A stretch of DNA of 5,600 bases from Bacillota bacterium (lineage in GTDB: Bacteria; Bacillota; Clostridia; DSM-8532): positions 1-5,600 of the forward strand of contig JAEXPO010000029.1 of assembly GCA_023446675.1 (NCBI GenBank), written 5' to 3'. Under the pieces are notes generated by a model. It saw nothing but the letters and a program-made list of their open reading frames with translations, was not told the DNA's origin and ran no database searches. Of this stretch, positions 5,491-5,600 are shown piece by piece; the first letter of the stretch is position 1, and the number at the start of each line of letters is the position of its first letter. The position numbers and the translations under genes are program-made.

Positions 5491-5600
5491 ATGACAGGCT
5501 CTGCCCGTGACGACGAAAGAAGCAATAAGTTAAAGCCAACAGATGGAAGCCAAACCACCAGGCAGCGGATCTTAAGAGCCGCCCAGGAGGAGTTCCTGCG
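5491..5600 (+). CDS. TetR/AcrR-family transcriptional regulator, N-terminal part (truncated by window edge)
   Basis: Only 36 complete residues are visible. After a charged, probably disordered tail of about 22 residues comes TRQRILRAAQEEFL (23-36), the first helix of a TetR-type DNA-binding domain. ATG 5491 is preceded by AGGAAGG at 8 nt. The helix-turn-helix core and ligand domain lie beyond the window, so the family call rests on this helix together with the palindromic operators just upstream. The ligand and other targets cannot be inferred; a regulated transporter or enzyme may follow downstream. Confidence 0.75.
   Translation, partial: MTGSARDDERSNKLKPTDGSQTTRQRILRAAQEEFL

Overview
The window (about 5.6 kb, mid-range GC) looks like a chromosomal segment of a Clostridia-type Bacillota. 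The grounds are strong AGGAGG-like ribosome binding sites, SigA-type promoters, a canonical lysine riboswitch of the Firmicutes lysC type, and short intrinsic terminators. I cannot name the genus.

Layout. (1) On the minus strand at the left edge lies the N-terminal part of an AraC-type regulator, running off the window. (2) Divergent from it are two plus-strand dehydrogenase genes: an MDR (alcohol-dehydrogenase-like) protein without the usual zinc ligands, and a Gfo/Idh/MocA oxidoreductase. They look like a small catabolic unit for a sugar, polyol or similar substrate under the AraC protein; the substrate cannot be read from the sequence. (3) A stretch of about 340 bp (roughly 2801-3139) has no convincing gene but holds several perfect palindromes. 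One, 20 bp long, sits on the -10 box of a near-consensus promoter. (4) A promoter, a complete lysine riboswitch and an intrinsic terminator precede dapA, followed by dapB and a strong terminator: a lysine/diaminopimelate biosynthesis operon. (5) At the right edge a TetR-type regulator begins, behind a consensus -35 promoter and two tandem 15-bp palindromes that are probably its own operators.

How the parts work together. DapA and DapB are consecutive enzymes: aspartate semialdehyde plus pyruvate gives the dihydrodipicolinate precursor, which is then reduced to tetrahydrodipicolinate on the route to meso-diaminopimelate (cell wall) and lysine. The riboswitch should shut the operon off when lysine is abundant. 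The 3' strand of its P5 helix is perfectly complementary over 9 nt to the 5' arm of the terminator, which gives a readable switching model. DapA has also lost some residues of the E. coli lysine-feedback site, which fits control at the RNA level rather than at the enzyme.

Most of the window is ordinary metabolism and regulation. I found no clear undescribed system. The points most worth a second look are the orphan promoter with its palindrome near 2917-2950, the riboswitch switching geometry, and the tandem TetR operators.
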